64,000 nt of DNA from Microbacterium sp. M28 (GTDB lineage: Bacteria; Actinomycetota; Actinomycetes; Actinomycetales; Microbacteriaceae), in the NCBI RefSeq assembly GCF_025836995.1, contig NZ_CP107546.1, positions 1,178,001 through 1,242,000 on the forward strand. Direction: 5' to 3'. The notes beneath the pieces were generated by a model. That model worked only from the letters and a program-made list of their open reading frames with translations. It was not told the DNA's origin and did not search any database. A program made the translations under genes and the position numbers. Shown here piece by piece: positions 48,397 through 58,303 of the stretch (the first letter of the stretch is position 1; the number at the start of each line of letters is the position of its first letter).

Positions 48397-49836
48397 GTGC
48401 TTCCCCCTGCCGATTCACTCGCCCCCGACTGGCTCAGCGTGCCCGAGGACGCCAACGATCTCGCTCCCGGCGTGTGGCCGGCATCCGCCGTGCGGGATGA
48501 TGCAGGCGAACTGCGGATCGGGGGAGTCGGCGCCGCCGAACTCGTCCGGACGCACGGGTCGCCGCTGCTCCTGCTCGACGAACCCGAGGTGCGTTCCAGG
48601 GCCCGTGCGTTCCACGACGCGTTCGCCGCGGCGACCGCCGAGCACGGCACGACGTCGCGCGTCTACTACGCCGGCAAGGCGTTCCTCTCGACAGCCGTCG
48701 CGCAATGGGTCACCGAGGAAGGTCTGAACGTCGACGTCTGCACGCGCGGCGAGCTCGAGGTCGCCCTCGCCGCCGGCGTGCAGCCGCACCGCATCGGCTT
48801 CCACGGGAACAACAAATCGGTCTCCGAACTCGAGCGCGCCGTCGAGGTCGGTGTGGGCACGATCATCGTCGACAGTCTCATCGAGATCGAGCGGCTCGGG
48901 GCCATCACCGCCCGCACCCGCTCTCAGCAGAACGTCCTGATCCGCGTGAACAGCGGGGTGCACGCGGAGACGCACGACTTCCTCGCCACCGCCCACGAAG
49001 ACCAGAAGTTCGGCTTCGCGTTCCCTGACGCCGAGGCCGCCGCTGCGCGGATCCGGGAGATCGACGGCCTTCGCCTGCTCGGCCTGCACTGTCACATCGG
49101 CTCGCAGATCTTCGGCGTCGCCGGTTTCCGCGAGTCGGCTTCGCGGGTGCTCGAACTGCACGAGCGGTTGCGCGCCGATGGTGACCTGCCGCTGCTGAAC
49201 CTCGGCGGCGGCTTCGGCATCGCCTACACCCGCGTGGACGACCCGACACCGATCGAGGATCTCGCGCGCGAGATCGTTGACGCCGTCGCGTCGGGCTGCG
49301 CCGTCCGTGGCATCCCGGTTCCCGAGCTCGCGTTCGAGCCTGGGCGGGCGATCGTCGGGACGGCCGGTGTCACGCTCTACGAGATCGGCACGACCAAGGA
49401 CGTCGTGCTCGATGCGGGGACGCGTCGCTACGTCAGCGTGGACGGTGGGATGAGCGACAACGCCCGCCCCGCCCTGTACGGTGCGCAGTTCTCCGCCCGG
49501 CTCGCGTCGCGTGCCGGCGGCGGTGGTCCCGTCCTCGTGCGGGTGGTCGGCAAGCATTGCGAGTCGGGCGACATCGTCGTGGAGCACGAGTACCTCCCCG
49601 AGGACCTGGCGCCCGGTGACCTGCTCGCCGTCCCCGCGACGGGGGCGTACTGCGCCTCGCTCGCCAGCAACTACAACCATGTCCCGCGCCCCGCGGTCGT
49701 CGCCGTCTCCGGCGGTGCCACCAGGGTGATCGTGCGCGGAGAGACGATCGACGACCTGCTTGCGCGGGATGCCGGCATCACCGGCATCCGCACCGCTGAC
49801 GGCGGGGCCTCCGGCCCCGCAGAAGGAGAACGATGA
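48397..49836 (+). CDS. lysA: Diaminopimelate decarboxylase
   Basis: This 479-residue PLP enzyme makes lysine from meso-diaminopimelate. The PLP lysine is Lys94 (VYYAGKAFLS); HCHIGSQIF, GGGFGIAYT and the C-terminal GKHCESGDIV with the partner-subunit cysteine are intact. The start is the GTG at 48397-48399. A TAGAAT -10 (48331-48336) gives a leader of about 54 nt without a clear ribosome-binding site. It overlaps hom by ATGA. Confidence 0.94.
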   Translation: MLPPADSLAPDWLSVPEDANDLAPGVWPASAVRDDAGELRIGGVGAAELVRTHGSPLLLLDEPEVRSRARAFHDAFAAATAEHGTTSRVYYAGKAFLSTAVAQWVTEEGLNVDVCTRGELEVALAAGVQPHRIGFHGNNKSVSELERAVEVGVGTIIVDSLIEIERLGAITARTRSQQNVLIRVNSGVHAETHDFLATAHEDQKFGFAFPDAEAAAARIREIDGLRLLGLHCHIGSQIFGVAGFRESASRVLELHERLRADGDLPLLNLGGGFGIAYTRVDDPTPIEDLAREIVDAVASGCAVRGIPVPELAFEPGRAIVGTAGVTLYEIGTTKDVVLDAGTRRYVSVDGGMSDNARPALYGAQFSARLASRAGGGGPVLVRVVGKHCESGDIVVEHEYLPEDLAPGDLLAVPATGAYCASLASNYNHVPRPAVVAVSGGATRVIVRGETIDDLLARDAGITGIRTADGGASGPAEGER

Positions 49837-51149
49837 CCCGCGGTAACGATCCGGCACAGTATCGAACGCTTCGAGTGGCCCTGCTCGGCGCCGGAGCCGT
49901 CGGATCGCAGGTCGCCTCCCTGCTGCTCCGCCACGGGGACGAGCTCGCCGACCGGGCCGGTGCGCGTCTGGAGCTCGCCGGGATCGCCGTGCGCGACCTC
50001 GACGCCGCGCGCGACGTCGAGCTTCCTCGTGAACTGCTCACCACGGATGCCGAGAATCTGATCCTCGGCAGTGACATCGTCATCGAGCTGATGGGCGGCA
50101 TCGAGCCGGCCCGCACCCAGCTGCTGGCCGCGTTGAACTCCGGCGCCGATGTCGTCACCGCCAACAAGGCGCTGCTGGCGACGCACGGACCGGAGCTGTT
50201 CGACGCGGCCGACCGGGTCGGCGCCTCAGTGCACTACGAGGCGGCGGCGGCGGGCGCGATCCCGATCATCCGCCCGCTGCGCGACTCGCTCGCCGGCGAC
50301 CGCGTGGTGCGCATCATGGGCATCGTGAACGGCACCACGAACTACATCCTCGACCGGATGGACACCGAGGGCGCCGACTTCGACGATGTCCTCGCCGACG
50401 CGCAGCGCCTGGGATACGCCGAGGCGGACCCGACGGCGGACGTCGAGGGATACGACGCGGCCCAGAAGGCCGCGATCCTCGCGAGCCTCGCGTTCCACAC
50501 GACGGTCCCGCTGGAAACGGTGCATCGCGAGGGCATCACCGGCATCAGCGCCGGGATGATCCAGCAGGCGAGCGACGCCGGCTACGTCATCAAGCTGCTC
50601 GCGGTGTGCGAGCGCATCACCGTCGACTCGGTCGAGTCGATCTCGGTGCGCGTGTACCCGGCACTGGTGGCCCGCAGCCACCCGCTCGCATCCGTGCACG
50701 GTGCGAACAACGCGGTGTTCGTCGAGGCCGAGGCCGCCGGTTCCCTGATGTTCTACGGCGCCGGCGCCGGTGGAGTGCAGACCGCATCCGCCGTGCTCGG
50801 CGACGTGGTCTCGGCGGCTCGCCGCCACATCGCCGGTGGAGTCGGAGTCGGGGAGTCGACGAGGGCGAACCTGCCCATCGTCCCGATCGCGCACGTCACG
50901 ACCCGCTACCAGATCACGCTCGAGGTCGAGGATCAGCCCGGTGTCCTGGCCCGCGTCGCCGGCATCCTCAGCGAGGGTGACGTCTCGGTCGCCACGGTCG
51001 TCCAGAGCGCGGAGGGCGAGGGCACTGCCCGCCTCGTCATCGGCACGCACCGCGCGACCGAGGCCGCGCTCAGCGCCACGGTCGAGCGCCTCGCCGCGAG
51101 CGACGTGGTCGATCGCGTGATCGCCGTTCTGCGGGTCGAGGGGGAGTGA
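49833..51149 (+). CDS. hom: Homoserine dehydrogenase
   Basis: This 438-residue enzyme reduces aspartate semialdehyde to homoserine, the branch point for methionine and threonine. The NAD(P) motif LLGAGAVGSQV, the VTANKALLA segment, the catalytic AAGAIPIIRPLRDSL and YDAAQKAAILASLAF are canonical. The last 80 residues form an ACT domain (ITLEVEDQPGVLARVAGIL) that senses threonine. It is translationally coupled to lysA (ATGA) and feeds MetX and ThrB. Confidence 0.96.
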   Translation: MTRGNDPAQYRTLRVALLGAGAVGSQVASLLLRHGDELADRAGARLELAGIAVRDLDAARDVELPRELLTTDAENLILGSDIVIELMGGIEPARTQLLAALNSGADVVTANKALLATHGPELFDAADRVGASVHYEAAAAGAIPIIRPLRDSLAGDRVVRIMGIVNGTTNYILDRMDTEGADFDDVLADAQRLGYAEADPTADVEGYDAAQKAAILASLAFHTTVPLETVHREGITGISAGMIQQASDAGYVIKLLAVCERITVDSVESISVRVYPALVARSHPLASVHGANNAVFVEAEAAGSLMFYGAGAGGVQTASAVLGDVVSAARRHIAGGVGVGESTRANLPIVPIAHVTTRYQITLEVEDQPGVLARVAGILSEGDVSVATVVQSAEGEGTARLVIGTHRATEAALSATVERLAASDVVDRVIAVLRVEGE

Positions 51150-51151
51150 CG

Positions 51152-52072
51152 ATGGCGTCGATCGTCGTCCGCGTTCCCGCCACGAGCGCCAACCTCGGTC
51201 CCGGATTCGACACACTCGGCCTCGCGCTGAGCGTCTACGACGAGCTCGTCGTCACGCCTCTCGATGAGGACCGTCTCGACATCGAGGTCTCCGGCACCGG
51301 TGCCGACGAGATCGCCAGGGACGAGTCCAACCTCGTCTACCGCTCGATCGTCCACGTCTTCGCCGACGTCGACCGCGAGGTGCCCGGTCTGCGGATCGCC
51401 GCACGAAACGGCGTGCCGCACGGACGCGGACTCGGATCCTCCGGCGCCGCCGTCGCCGCGGGCATCCTCGCGGCCCAGGGCCTGCTGGACGGGATCGTCG
51501 CATTCGACGACGACGCCCTGCTGCGCCTGGCGACCGAGCTCGAGGGGCATCCGGACAACGTCGCCCCCGCGCTGTTCGGCGGCCTGACGATCGCATGGAC
51601 GGGGGAGGACGGACCCCGCCACAAGAAACTGCAGGTGCACCGCGGAGTCGCGCCGCTCGTGCTCGTCCCCGAGCACACGGTCTCGACCACCCTCGCCCGT
51701 TCGCTGCAGCCGCTGCAGGTGCCGCGCGAGGATGCCGTGTTCAACGTGTCGCGCTCGGCGCTGCTGATCGCCGCGTTGACGCAGAGCCCCGAACTGCTGC
51801 TGGACGCCACGGCCGATCGCCTGCACCAGGACTACCGCGCACAGGCGATGCCCGAGACCTATGCCCTCGTGCAGGCGCTGCGACAGGAGGGCTTCGCGGC
51901 CGTCGTGTCCGGCGCGGGCCCGAGCGTGCTCGTGCTCTGCGACGGACCGGGGCGACGCCTCGAGGCGGTCGACGTGGCCGCTTCCGCGACCGACACCCCG
52001 TGGGACGCCATCATGCCGGCCGTCGATGTGCGGGGTGGTACAGTAAACGTACGAGCGGAGGGGTCCGCGTAG
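51152..52072 (+). CDS. thrB: Homoserine kinase
   Basis: This 306-residue GHMP-family kinase phosphorylates homoserine for threonine synthesis. PATSANLGPGFDTLGLAL, the phosphate loop GLGSSGAAVAAG and the C-terminal VVSGAGPSVLVL are clear. The ATG at 51152 is preferred; a GTG at 51146 overlapping the hom stop is possible. Threonine synthase (thrC), which usually sits between hom and thrB in actinobacteria, is absent. Confidence 0.94.
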   Translation: MASIVVRVPATSANLGPGFDTLGLALSVYDELVVTPLDEDRLDIEVSGTGADEIARDESNLVYRSIVHVFADVDREVPGLRIAARNGVPHGRGLGSSGAAVAAGILAAQGLLDGIVAFDDDALLRLATELEGHPDNVAPALFGGLTIAWTGEDGPRHKKLQVHRGVAPLVLVPEHTVSTTLARSLQPLQVPREDAVFNVSRSALLIAALTQSPELLLDATADRLHQDYRAQAMPETYALVQALRQEGFAAVVSGAGPSVLVLCDGPGRRLEAVDVAASATDTPWDAIMPAVDVRGGTVNVRAEGSA

Positions 52073-52121
52073 TTTCGTGAATCTGGCCCCCATCGCAATC
52101 TGCGAATTCCGTACGTCACAT

Positions 52122-52197
52122 CCAGAGCCTTCATCGCTCTGGCCTACGAGCGCCAAGCGCCCGTGCGTACGGACGTGCACGGCACCCGTCGTGCACG
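52122..52197 (+). promoter_or_regulatory. Structured leader of rho
   Basis: The 163-nt thrB-rho gap contains two perfect 7-bp hairpins: CCAGAGC (52122-52128) with GCTCTGG (52136-52142), and CGTGCAC (52174-52180) with GTGCACG (52191-52197). A TACAGT -10 candidate lies at 52039-52044 inside thrB. Rho is autoregulated in other bacteria through its leader, so attenuation is possible here. Confidence 0.45.
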
Positions 52198-52235
52198 GCT
52201 GACGCTCACATCCCACGACATATAAGGGAGTACTC

Positions 52236-54212
52236 GTGGAGAATTTCTCCGAGACCCAGAACGACCAGCCCGCAGCGGCGTCCGCGCCCTCCGAGGCACC
52301 CGCGGCCGACGCGTCGGCCGAGACCAAGGCACCGGCTCGCAAGCGCGCTCCTCGTCGCGCCACAACCGCCACGGCGGCTGCCAAGGCCGCAGCGGCCGAG
52401 GCACCCTCCACAGCGCAGGCCGAGGCCGCTCCCGCTCCCGCTGCTGAGGCGCCGGCGGAGCCCGCACCGAAGACCCCGCGCCGCAGCCGCGCCAAGAAGG
52501 CGGATGCCCAGGCATCCGACGCGCCGGCCGCCGACACGGCAGCCGAGGCCGCGCCGGCCGCCGAGGCGCCCGCTGCCGAGGGCGACGCCCCCGCCGCGGC
52601 ACCGAAGGGACGCAAGCGCCCCGCGAAGAAGGCCACCGCTCAGACGGACGCTCCTGCGGAGCCGATGTCCGAGGCCAAGCCCGAGACGAACGCCGCCGCA
52701 TCCGAGGCGCCCAAGCGCGAGGCGAACGACGCCGCCAAGGACGAGCCGTCCGGCGACGCGCAGAAGTCGAGCGGCTCGGACGCCGAGTCCGCCGCTGACA
52801 ACGGCGAAGAGGGCTCCGGACGCAGCCGTAGCCGTAGTCGTAGCCGCAGCCGTGGTGGCCGTGGCAGCAACGCCCAGAACGGGAACGGCCAGGGCGGCAA
52901 CGCCCAGAACAGCAGCGCCCAGGAGCAGCAGGCTCCGTCGGACGACGAGCAGACGTCCGGCCGCAACCGCCAGCGCAACAAGCGTCGCGGTGCGGCGAAC
53001 ACGACCTCCGACGAGTTCGACACCGAGATCGGTGAGGACGATGTCCTCATCCCGATCGCCGGCATCCTCGACGTCCTGGACAACTACGCCTTCGTGCGCA
53101 CGTCCGGCTACCTCGCCGGGGCCAGCGACGTCTACGTCTCGCTCGGCCAGGTCAAGAAGTACAACCTGCGCAAGGGCGACGCGGTCGTCGGTGCGATCAA
53201 GCAGCCCCGCGAGGGCGAGCAGCAGGGCCGTCAGAAGTACAACGCCCTGGTGAAGGTCGACTCCATCAACGGCCTGTCCGTCGAGGACGCCGCGACCCGC
53301 GTCGAGTTCGGCAAGCTCACCCCGCTGTACCCGCAGGAGCGCCTCCGTCTGGAGACCGCCCCGGAGAAGCTGACGCAGCGCATCATCGACCTGGTCGCCC
53401 CGATCGGCAAGGGCCAGCGGGGCCTCATCGTCGCACCGCCCAAGGCGGGAAAGACGATCGTCCTGCAGCAGATCGCTAACGCGATCTCGCAGAACAACCC
53501 CGAGGTGCACCTCATGGTCGTCCTCGTCGACGAGCGACCCGAAGAGGTCACCGACATGCAGCGCTCGGTGAAGGGCGAGGTCATCGCCTCGACCTTCGAC
53601 CGTCCTGCCGAGGACCACACCACGGTCGCCGAACTCGCCATCGAGCGCGCCAAGCGCCTCGTCGAGCTGGGCCGCGACGTCGTCGTGCTGCTCGACTCGA
53701 TCACGCGCCTCGGCCGCGCGTACAACATCTCGGCTCCGGCATCCGGTCGCGTCCTGACCGGCGGTGTCGACGCCTCGGCGCTGTATCCGCCCAAGCGCTT
53801 CTTCGGTGCCGCGCGCAACATCGAGAACGGCGGATCGCTCACGATCCTCGCCACGGCGCTCGTCGAGACCGGTTCCAAGATGGACGAGGTCATCTTCGAG
53901 GAGTTCAAGGGCACCGGCAACAGCGAGCTGCGTCTGTCGCGTCAGCTGGCGGACAAGCGCATCTTCCCTGCGGTGGACGTGAACGCGTCCAGCACGCGCC
54001 GCGAGGAGATGCTGCTGAGCCCCGACGAGGTCAAGATCACCTGGAAGCTGCGTCGCGCGCTGGCGGGGCTGGACACCCAGCAGGCCCTCGAGGTCGTGCT
54101 CGGCAAGCTCAAGGAGACCAACTCCAACGTGGAGTTCCTGGTTCAGATGCAGAAGTCCATCCCCGCTCCTGCCACGGGCTCCAGCCACGGGCACGAGAAC
54201 AACATCCGCTGA
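52236..54212 (+). CDS. rho: Transcription termination factor Rho with long disordered N-terminal region
   Basis: This 658-residue hexameric RNA helicase ends transcription. The RNA-binding domain (about 265-335, [20 protein letters not shown]) and ATPase with Walker A APPKAGKT (about residue 400) and Walker [18 protein letters not shown] are conserved. The first 260 residues are low-complexity: Ala/Glu/Pro-rich, then an Arg-Ser repeat and an Asn/Gln/Gly-rich stretch. Actinobacterial Rho proteins are known to carry such insertions. AAGGGAG precedes the GTG at 52236. Confidence 0.96.
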   Translation: MENFSETQNDQPAAASAPSEAPAADASAETKAPARKRAPRRATTATAAAKAAAAEAPSTAQAEAAPAPAAEAPAEPAPKTPRRSRAKKADAQASDAPAADTAAEAAPAAEAPAAEGDAPAAAPKGRKRPAKKATAQTDAPAEPMSEAKPETNAAASEAPKREANDAAKDEPSGDAQKSSGSDAESAADNGEEGSGRSRSRSRSRSRGGRGSNAQNGNGQGGNAQNSSAQEQQAPSDDEQTSGRNRQRNKRRGAANTTSDEFDTEIGEDDVLIPIAGILDVLDNYAFVRTSGYLAGASDVYVSLGQVKKYNLRKGDAVVGAIKQPREGEQQGRQKYNALVKVDSINGLSVEDAATRVEFGKLTPLYPQERLRLETAPEKLTQRIIDLVAPIGKGQRGLIVAPPKAGKTIVLQQIANAISQNNPEVHLMVVLVDERPEEVTDMQRSVKGEVIASTFDRPAEDHTTVAELAIERAKRLVELGRDVVVLLDSITRLGRAYNISAPASGRVLTGGVDASALYPPKRFFGAARNIENGGSLTILATALVETGSKMDEVIFEEFKGTGNSELRLSRQLADKRIFPAVDVNASSTRREEMLLSPDEVKITWKLRRALAGLDTQQALEVVLGKLKETNSNVEFLVQMQKSIPAPATGSSHGHENNIR

Positions 54213-54230
54213 TTCCGTCGGGCTGACGAA

Positions 54231-55310
54231 GTGTTCGAGTCCGTCCAGGCTCTCATCGACGAACACCGCCGGGTCCAGGAGGAGCTCTCCGACCCGGCGG
54301 TGCACGCCGACGCAGCCCGCGCCAAGCGGGTGAACCGGCGCTACGCCGAGCTGTCGAAGATCGTCGCGGCCCACGAAGCGTGGGTCGCGGCATCCGAGGA
54401 CCTGGAGGCCGCGCGCGAACTCGCACGCGAGGACGACGCCTTCGCGGCCGAGATCCCCGAGCTCGAGGCATCCGTCGCCCAGACGCAGGAGCGTCTCCGG
54501 CGCCTGCTGATCCCTCGGGACCCCGATGACGCCCGTGACGTGATCATGGAGATCAAGGCGGGTGAGGGCGGCGCCGAATCCGCGCTGTTCGCCGCCGACC
54601 TGCTGCGCATGTACGTCCAGTACGCGGCGTCCAAGGGGTGGAAGACCGAGCTGCTGGAGCGCAACGAATCGGACCTCGGCGGCTACAAGGACGTCCAGGT
54701 CGCCATCAAGGGATCCTCCACGGATCCCGCGCAGGGCGTCTGGGCGCATCTGAAGTACGAAGGCGGCGTGCACCGCGTGCAGCGCGTGCCTGCCACCGAG
54801 TCGCAGGGGCGCATCCACACCTCCACCACCGGGGTCCTCGTCTTCCCCGAAGTCGACGAGCCCGAAGAGATCCAGATCGACCAGAACGATCTCAAGATCG
54901 ACGTGTTCCGCTCCTCGGGACCTGGAGGGCAGTCGGTGAACACCACCGACTCCGCCGTGCGGATCACGCATGTCCCGACCGGGATCGTCGTCTCGATGCA
55001 GAACGAGAAGTCGCAGCTGCAGAACCGCGAGGCCGCGATGCGCGTCCTCCGTGCGCGGCTGCTCGCGAAGCAGCAGGAGGAGCTGGATGCCGTGGCATCC
55101 GACGCCCGCAAGTCGCAGATCCGCACGATGGATCGTTCCGAGCGCATCCGCACCTACAACTTCCCCGAGAACCGCATCGCGGATCACCGGACCGGTTTCA
55201 AGGCGTACAACCTCGACCAGGTGATGGACGGAGCGCTGGATCCGCTGATCGACAGCGCGATCCAGGCCGACGAGGAGGCGCGCCTGGCCGCGGTCGGTCA
55301 GGAGTCCTGA
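54231..55310 (+). CDS. prfA: Peptide chain release factor 1
   Basis: This 359-residue protein reads UAA and UAG stop codons. The codon-recognition PxT motif is seen as [13 protein letters not shown] and the peptidyl-tRNA hydrolysis motif as [17 protein letters not shown]; Gln of GGQ is the site methylated by PrmC, encoded 2.1 kb downstream. The GTG at 54231 starts 18 nt after the rho stop. The rpmE gene that often lies between them is missing. Confidence 0.95.
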   Translation: MFESVQALIDEHRRVQEELSDPAVHADAARAKRVNRRYAELSKIVAAHEAWVAASEDLEAARELAREDDAFAAEIPELEASVAQTQERLRRLLIPRDPDDARDVIMEIKAGEGGAESALFAADLLRMYVQYAASKGWKTELLERNESDLGGYKDVQVAIKGSSTDPAQGVWAHLKYEGGVHRVQRVPATESQGRIHTSTTGVLVFPEVDEPEEIQIDQNDLKIDVFRSSGPGGQSVNTTDSAVRITHVPTGIVVSMQNEKSQLQNREAAMRVLRARLLAKQQEELDAVASDARKSQIRTMDRSERIRTYNFPENRIADHRTGFKAYNLDQVMDGALDPLIDSAIQADEEARLAAVGQES

Positions 55311-55328
55311 CCGCGTTCCTCCGCGGTC
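55309..55328 (+). terminator. Hairpin after prfA
   Basis: A 7-bp stem (55309-55315 with 55322-55328) and TTCCTC loop begin on the prfA stop codon. It separates prfA from the leaderless holin-like gene. Confidence 0.4.
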
Positions 55329-55357
55329 CGTCGCGCACGGAGCGCTAGGCTCAGGGC

Positions 55358-55762
55358 GTGATCACGCATTTGCTGCGCCTGGGCATCTTTCTCGCCTCTG
55401 CCGCGCTCGGGCTCATCGTCGCCGACCTCGTCCTCGAGGACTTCACGATCGTGTGGGCCGAGTGGTGGGGCTTCCTGCTCTGCATCGTGATCTTCGCACT
55501 CGTGCAGACCGTGCTCGCGTGGATCGCGGAGAAGATCCTGCACCGCGTGCTGCCGGTCCTCGTCGGAGGCGTGGGGATCCTGTCGACGATCATCGCTCTG
55601 CTGATCGTCGTGCTCCTGCCGATCGGCGGTCTTCGTCTGGACGGGTTCGCAGGATGGATCGCCGGCGGCGTGATCGTCTGGCTGGTCACGGCCATTGTCA
55701 CCGTCGTGCTCACCAAGCTGCTGCTCGATGACAAGCGGAAGCAGACGCGCTCGAAGGCGTGA
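55358..55762 (+). CDS. Phage holin-like four-helix membrane protein (mycobacterial holin superfamily IV type)
   Basis: This 134-residue protein has four closely spaced hydrophobic helices and a short basic tail (DDKRKQTRSKA). The pattern matches chromosomal phage holin family proteins common in actinobacteria; no phage genes are nearby, so it is likely a housekeeping membrane protein of unknown role. The -10 TAGGCT (55346-55351) is 6 nt before the GTG start. Confidence 0.7.
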   Translation: MITHLLRLGIFLASAALGLIVADLVLEDFTIVWAEWWGFLLCIVIFALVQTVLAWIAEKILHRVLPVLVGGVGILSTIIALLIVVLLPIGGLRLDGFAGWIAGGVIVWLVTAIVTVVLTKLLLDDKRKQTRSKA

Positions 55763-55766
55763 CCGC

Positions 55767-56351
55767 TCAGATCACGTAGTCCGGCGCGGACAGCAGGTGC
55801 GTGAGGTCCTCGCCCGGTGTGCGCGTGCGCACCTTGGCCGGGACACCGGTGAGCACGGAGTCCGCCGGTGCGTCCTTGGTGACCACGGCGTTGGCGCCGA
55901 TCGCGGTGCCCGCACCGATGACCACCGGTCCGAGGATCTTGGCACCCGCACCGACCACGACACCGTTCTCGAGCGTCGGATGCCGTTTGCCCGAGTCCCT
56001 CGTCCGACCGCCGAGCGTGACGCTGTGATAGAGCATGACATCGTCGCCGATCTCGGCGGTCTCACCGATCACGACGCCCATGCCGTGGTCGATGAAGAAG
56101 CGTCGCCCGATCGTCGCCGCCGGATGGATCTCGATGCCCGTCAACCAGCGGGTGAACTGCGATCCGAGCCGCGCGGGAAAGCGCAGCCCCCGATTCCACA
56201 GCGCGTGATTGACCCGGTGCGCCCAGATGGCGTGCAGACCGGGGTAGAGGATCGCGACCTCGAGGCCGCTGCGCGCGGCGGGGTCACGAAGCCGGGCGGA
56301 CGCGACATCCTCGCGCATCCGCCCGGCCCAGTGCGTGCCGGAGTTCGGCAT
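55767..56351 (-). CDS. cysE: Serine O-acetyltransferase
   Basis: This 194-residue hexapeptide-repeat enzyme makes O-acetylserine. The left-handed beta-helix repeats ([28 protein letters not shown] and [27 protein letters not shown]) contain the catalytic His of DHGMG. It lacks the long N-terminal helical domain of E. coli CysE, as is usual in Gram-positive EpsC-type enzymes. The ATG overlaps the cysK stop (TGATG), so the pair makes cysteine as one unit. Confidence 0.93.
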   Translation of the reverse strand: MPNSGTHWAGRMREDVASARLRDPAARSGLEVAILYPGLHAIWAHRVNHALWNRGLRFPARLGSQFTRWLTGIEIHPAATIGRRFFIDHGMGVVIGETAEIGDDVMLYHSVTLGGRTRDSGKRHPTLENGVVVGAGAKILGPVVIGAGTAIGANAVVTKDAPADSVLTGVPAKVRTRTPGEDLTHLLSAPDYVI

Positions 56352-57289
56352 CAGTCCTCGCGCAGATCCTCGAAGAGGGCGGTCGACAGATAGCGCTCAC
56401 CGGTGTCGGGGATGATCACGACGACCTTCTTGCCGGCGTTCTCCGGACGAGCGGCGACCTGGAGCGCCGCCCATGCGGCCGCACCGCTCGAGATGCCGAC
56501 GAGCAGTCCCTCGCGGGCGGCGAGGGCGCGCGACGTGGCGATCGCGTCCTCGAACTCGACGGTGACGACCTCGTCGAAGACCTCGGTGTCGAGGATCGGC
56601 GGGACGAAGTTCGGGCCGATGCCCTGGATCTTGGCCGGGCCGGGGGTGCCCTGCGAGAGCAACGGCGATGCGGTGGGCTCGACGGCGATGACCTGGACCC
56701 CTGGCTTGCGCTCCTTCAGGACCTGGCCGACGCCCGTGATGGTTCCGCCCGTTCCGATGCCGGCGACGAAGATGTCGACCTCGCCGTCGGTGTCGCGCCA
56801 GATCTCCTCGGCGGTCGTCTCACGGTGGATCTGCGCGTTGGCCGCGTTCTCGAACTGGTGGGCGAGGATCGCGCCCGGTGTGTCGGCGGCGATGCGCTCC
56901 GCCTCGGCGACGGCGCCCTTCATGCCGACGGTCGGGTCGGTGAGCACGAGCTCGGCCCCGAACGCCTTGAGCAGGATGCGGCGCTCCTTCGACATCGAGG
57001 CGGGCATCGTCAGGATGACCTTGTAGCCGCGGGCTGCGCCGACCAGCGAGAGCGCGATACCGGTGTTGCCGCTGGTGGCCTCGACGATGGTTCCGCCCTG
57101 GGTGAGGGAGCCGTCCTTCTCCGCCGCGTTGATGATCGCGATCCCGAGACGGTCCTTGACGCTGGATCCGGGGTTGAAGTACTCGAGCTTCGCGAGCACC
57201 TCGGCACCGAGGCCTTCGGTCACATGGTTCAGCTTGACCAGCGGTGTGTTGCCGAACGCCGTGGTGATGTCGGAGTGGATTCCGGGCAT
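56351..57289 (-). CDS. cysK: Cysteine synthase A
   Basis: This 312-residue PLP enzyme joins O-acetylserine and sulfide to give cysteine. The PLP lysine lies in [11 protein letters not shown], the phosphate loop is [10 protein letters not shown] and [10 protein letters not shown] binds substrate. AGGAAAGG gives a ribosome-binding site. A TAGGCT -10 lies on the minus strand at 57323-57328. This sulfur unit is inserted on the opposite strand between prfA and prmC. Confidence 0.95.
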   Translation of the reverse strand: MPGIHSDITTAFGNTPLVKLNHVTEGLGAEVLAKLEYFNPGSSVKDRLGIAIINAAEKDGSLTQGGTIVEATSGNTGIALSLVGAARGYKVILTMPASMSKERRILLKAFGAELVLTDPTVGMKGAVAEAERIAADTPGAILAHQFENAANAQIHRETTAEEIWRDTDGEVDIFVAGIGTGGTITGVGQVLKERKPGVQVIAVEPTASPLLSQGTPGPAKIQGIGPNFVPPILDTEVFDEVVTVEFEDAIATSRALAAREGLLVGISSGAAAWAALQVAARPENAGKKVVVIIPDTGERYLSTALFEDLRED

Positions 57290-57386
57290 GAAGACGCCTT
57301 TCCTGAGCGGGTGACTGTCGTCAGCCTAGGGGAGCACGTACCGGATATCGCATATGTGACTCTCCGTTGCGCCCTACGCTGGGGGG

Positions 57387-58244
57387 ATGCCCGTCTCGCT
57401 CGCCGCGCTCCTGCGCTCCGTCGCCCAGCAGCTCGCGGATGCCGGCGTGCCGGACCCGGTCGTGGATGCGGAACTCCTCATCGGTCACGTCACCGGACGC
57501 GGTCGCGGCTCCGTGCAGGCGGCGGTCGTCCGCGGCGATGCGCTGGACGATGCGGATGCCGAGGCGCTGGCCGTGCTCGTCGGACGCCGCGCCGCCCGCG
57601 AACCGCTGCAGCACATCACGGGTACCGCGCCCTTCCGGCACCTCGAGCTCGCGGTGGGGCCCGGGGTCTTCGTGCCTCGGCCCGAGACCGAGCAGGTCGT
57701 CCAGTTCGCGATCGACGCGCTGCTGAACGCCCCGGATGCGGCGCCCGTCGGCATCGATCTCGGAACCGGCTCCGGCGCGATCGCCCTCGCGATGGCGACC
57801 GAGGTGCCGCACGCCCGCGTCTTCGCCGCCGAACTGTCGCCGGACGCCTATGCCTGGGCGTCGCGCAACGCGGCGCAGGCACCCAACCTGACGCTCGTCC
57901 ACGCCGACCTGGCCGACGCGTTCCACGAGCTCGACGGCGAGGCCGCCGTCGTGATCTCCAATCCGCCGTACGTCCCGGACGATGCCATCCCGCGCGACCC
58001 GGAGGTCCGGCTGTTCGATCCGGCACTGGCCCTGTACGGCGGTCCGGACGGACTCGACGTCGTCCGCGTGCTCAGCCGGCGCGCGCTGGATCTGCTCCGG
58101 CCGGGCGGCCTGCTCGTGATCGAGCACGGCGAGCTGCAGGGCGCCGACATCAGAGCGCTGCTCGAGGGCGACGGCTGGCGCGCCGCCGCCACGCATCCGG
58201 ACCTCACGCACCGCGACCGCGCGACGACCGCGATCCGGCCGTGA
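57387..58244 (+). CDS. prmC: Peptide chain release factor N5-glutamine methyltransferase
   Basis: This 285-residue SAM enzyme methylates the GGQ glutamine of RF1 and RF2. The helical N-terminal domain (GHVTGRGR), the SAM loop IDLGTGSGAIALAM and the catalytic SNPPYVPD motif are intact. The -10 TACGCT (57375-57380) lies 6 nt before the ATG, so the mRNA is predicted leaderless. Confidence 0.95.
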   Translation: MPVSLAALLRSVAQQLADAGVPDPVVDAELLIGHVTGRGRGSVQAAVVRGDALDDADAEALAVLVGRRAAREPLQHITGTAPFRHLELAVGPGVFVPRPETEQVVQFAIDALLNAPDAAPVGIDLGTGSGAIALAMATEVPHARVFAAELSPDAYAWASRNAAQAPNLTLVHADLADAFHELDGEAAVVISNPPYVPDDAIPRDPEVRLFDPALALYGGPDGLDVVRVLSRRALDLLRPGGLLVIEHGELQGADIRALLEGDGWRAAATHPDLTHRDRATTAIRP

Positions 58245-58303
58245 GCTCGTTCGAAAAGTCCCGTCCGCTACTTCCAGACACGTCCGCGTAGAATCGATCC
58301 GTC

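Noticed and set aside
51072..51160. Remnant of thrC between hom and thrB
   Set aside because: Hom ends with an intact ACT domain and thrB begins within a few bases; there is no leftover sequence.
53485..53500. Further copies of the ATCTCGCAGA decamer in rho and (partial) in atpH
   Set aside because: Both are in coding sequence, single, and explained by the encoded residues (Ile-Ser-Gln and similar).
55358..55762. Prophage holin
   Set aside because: No lysis, structural or integrase genes are near; the gene lies in a conserved housekeeping block and has a native promoter type.
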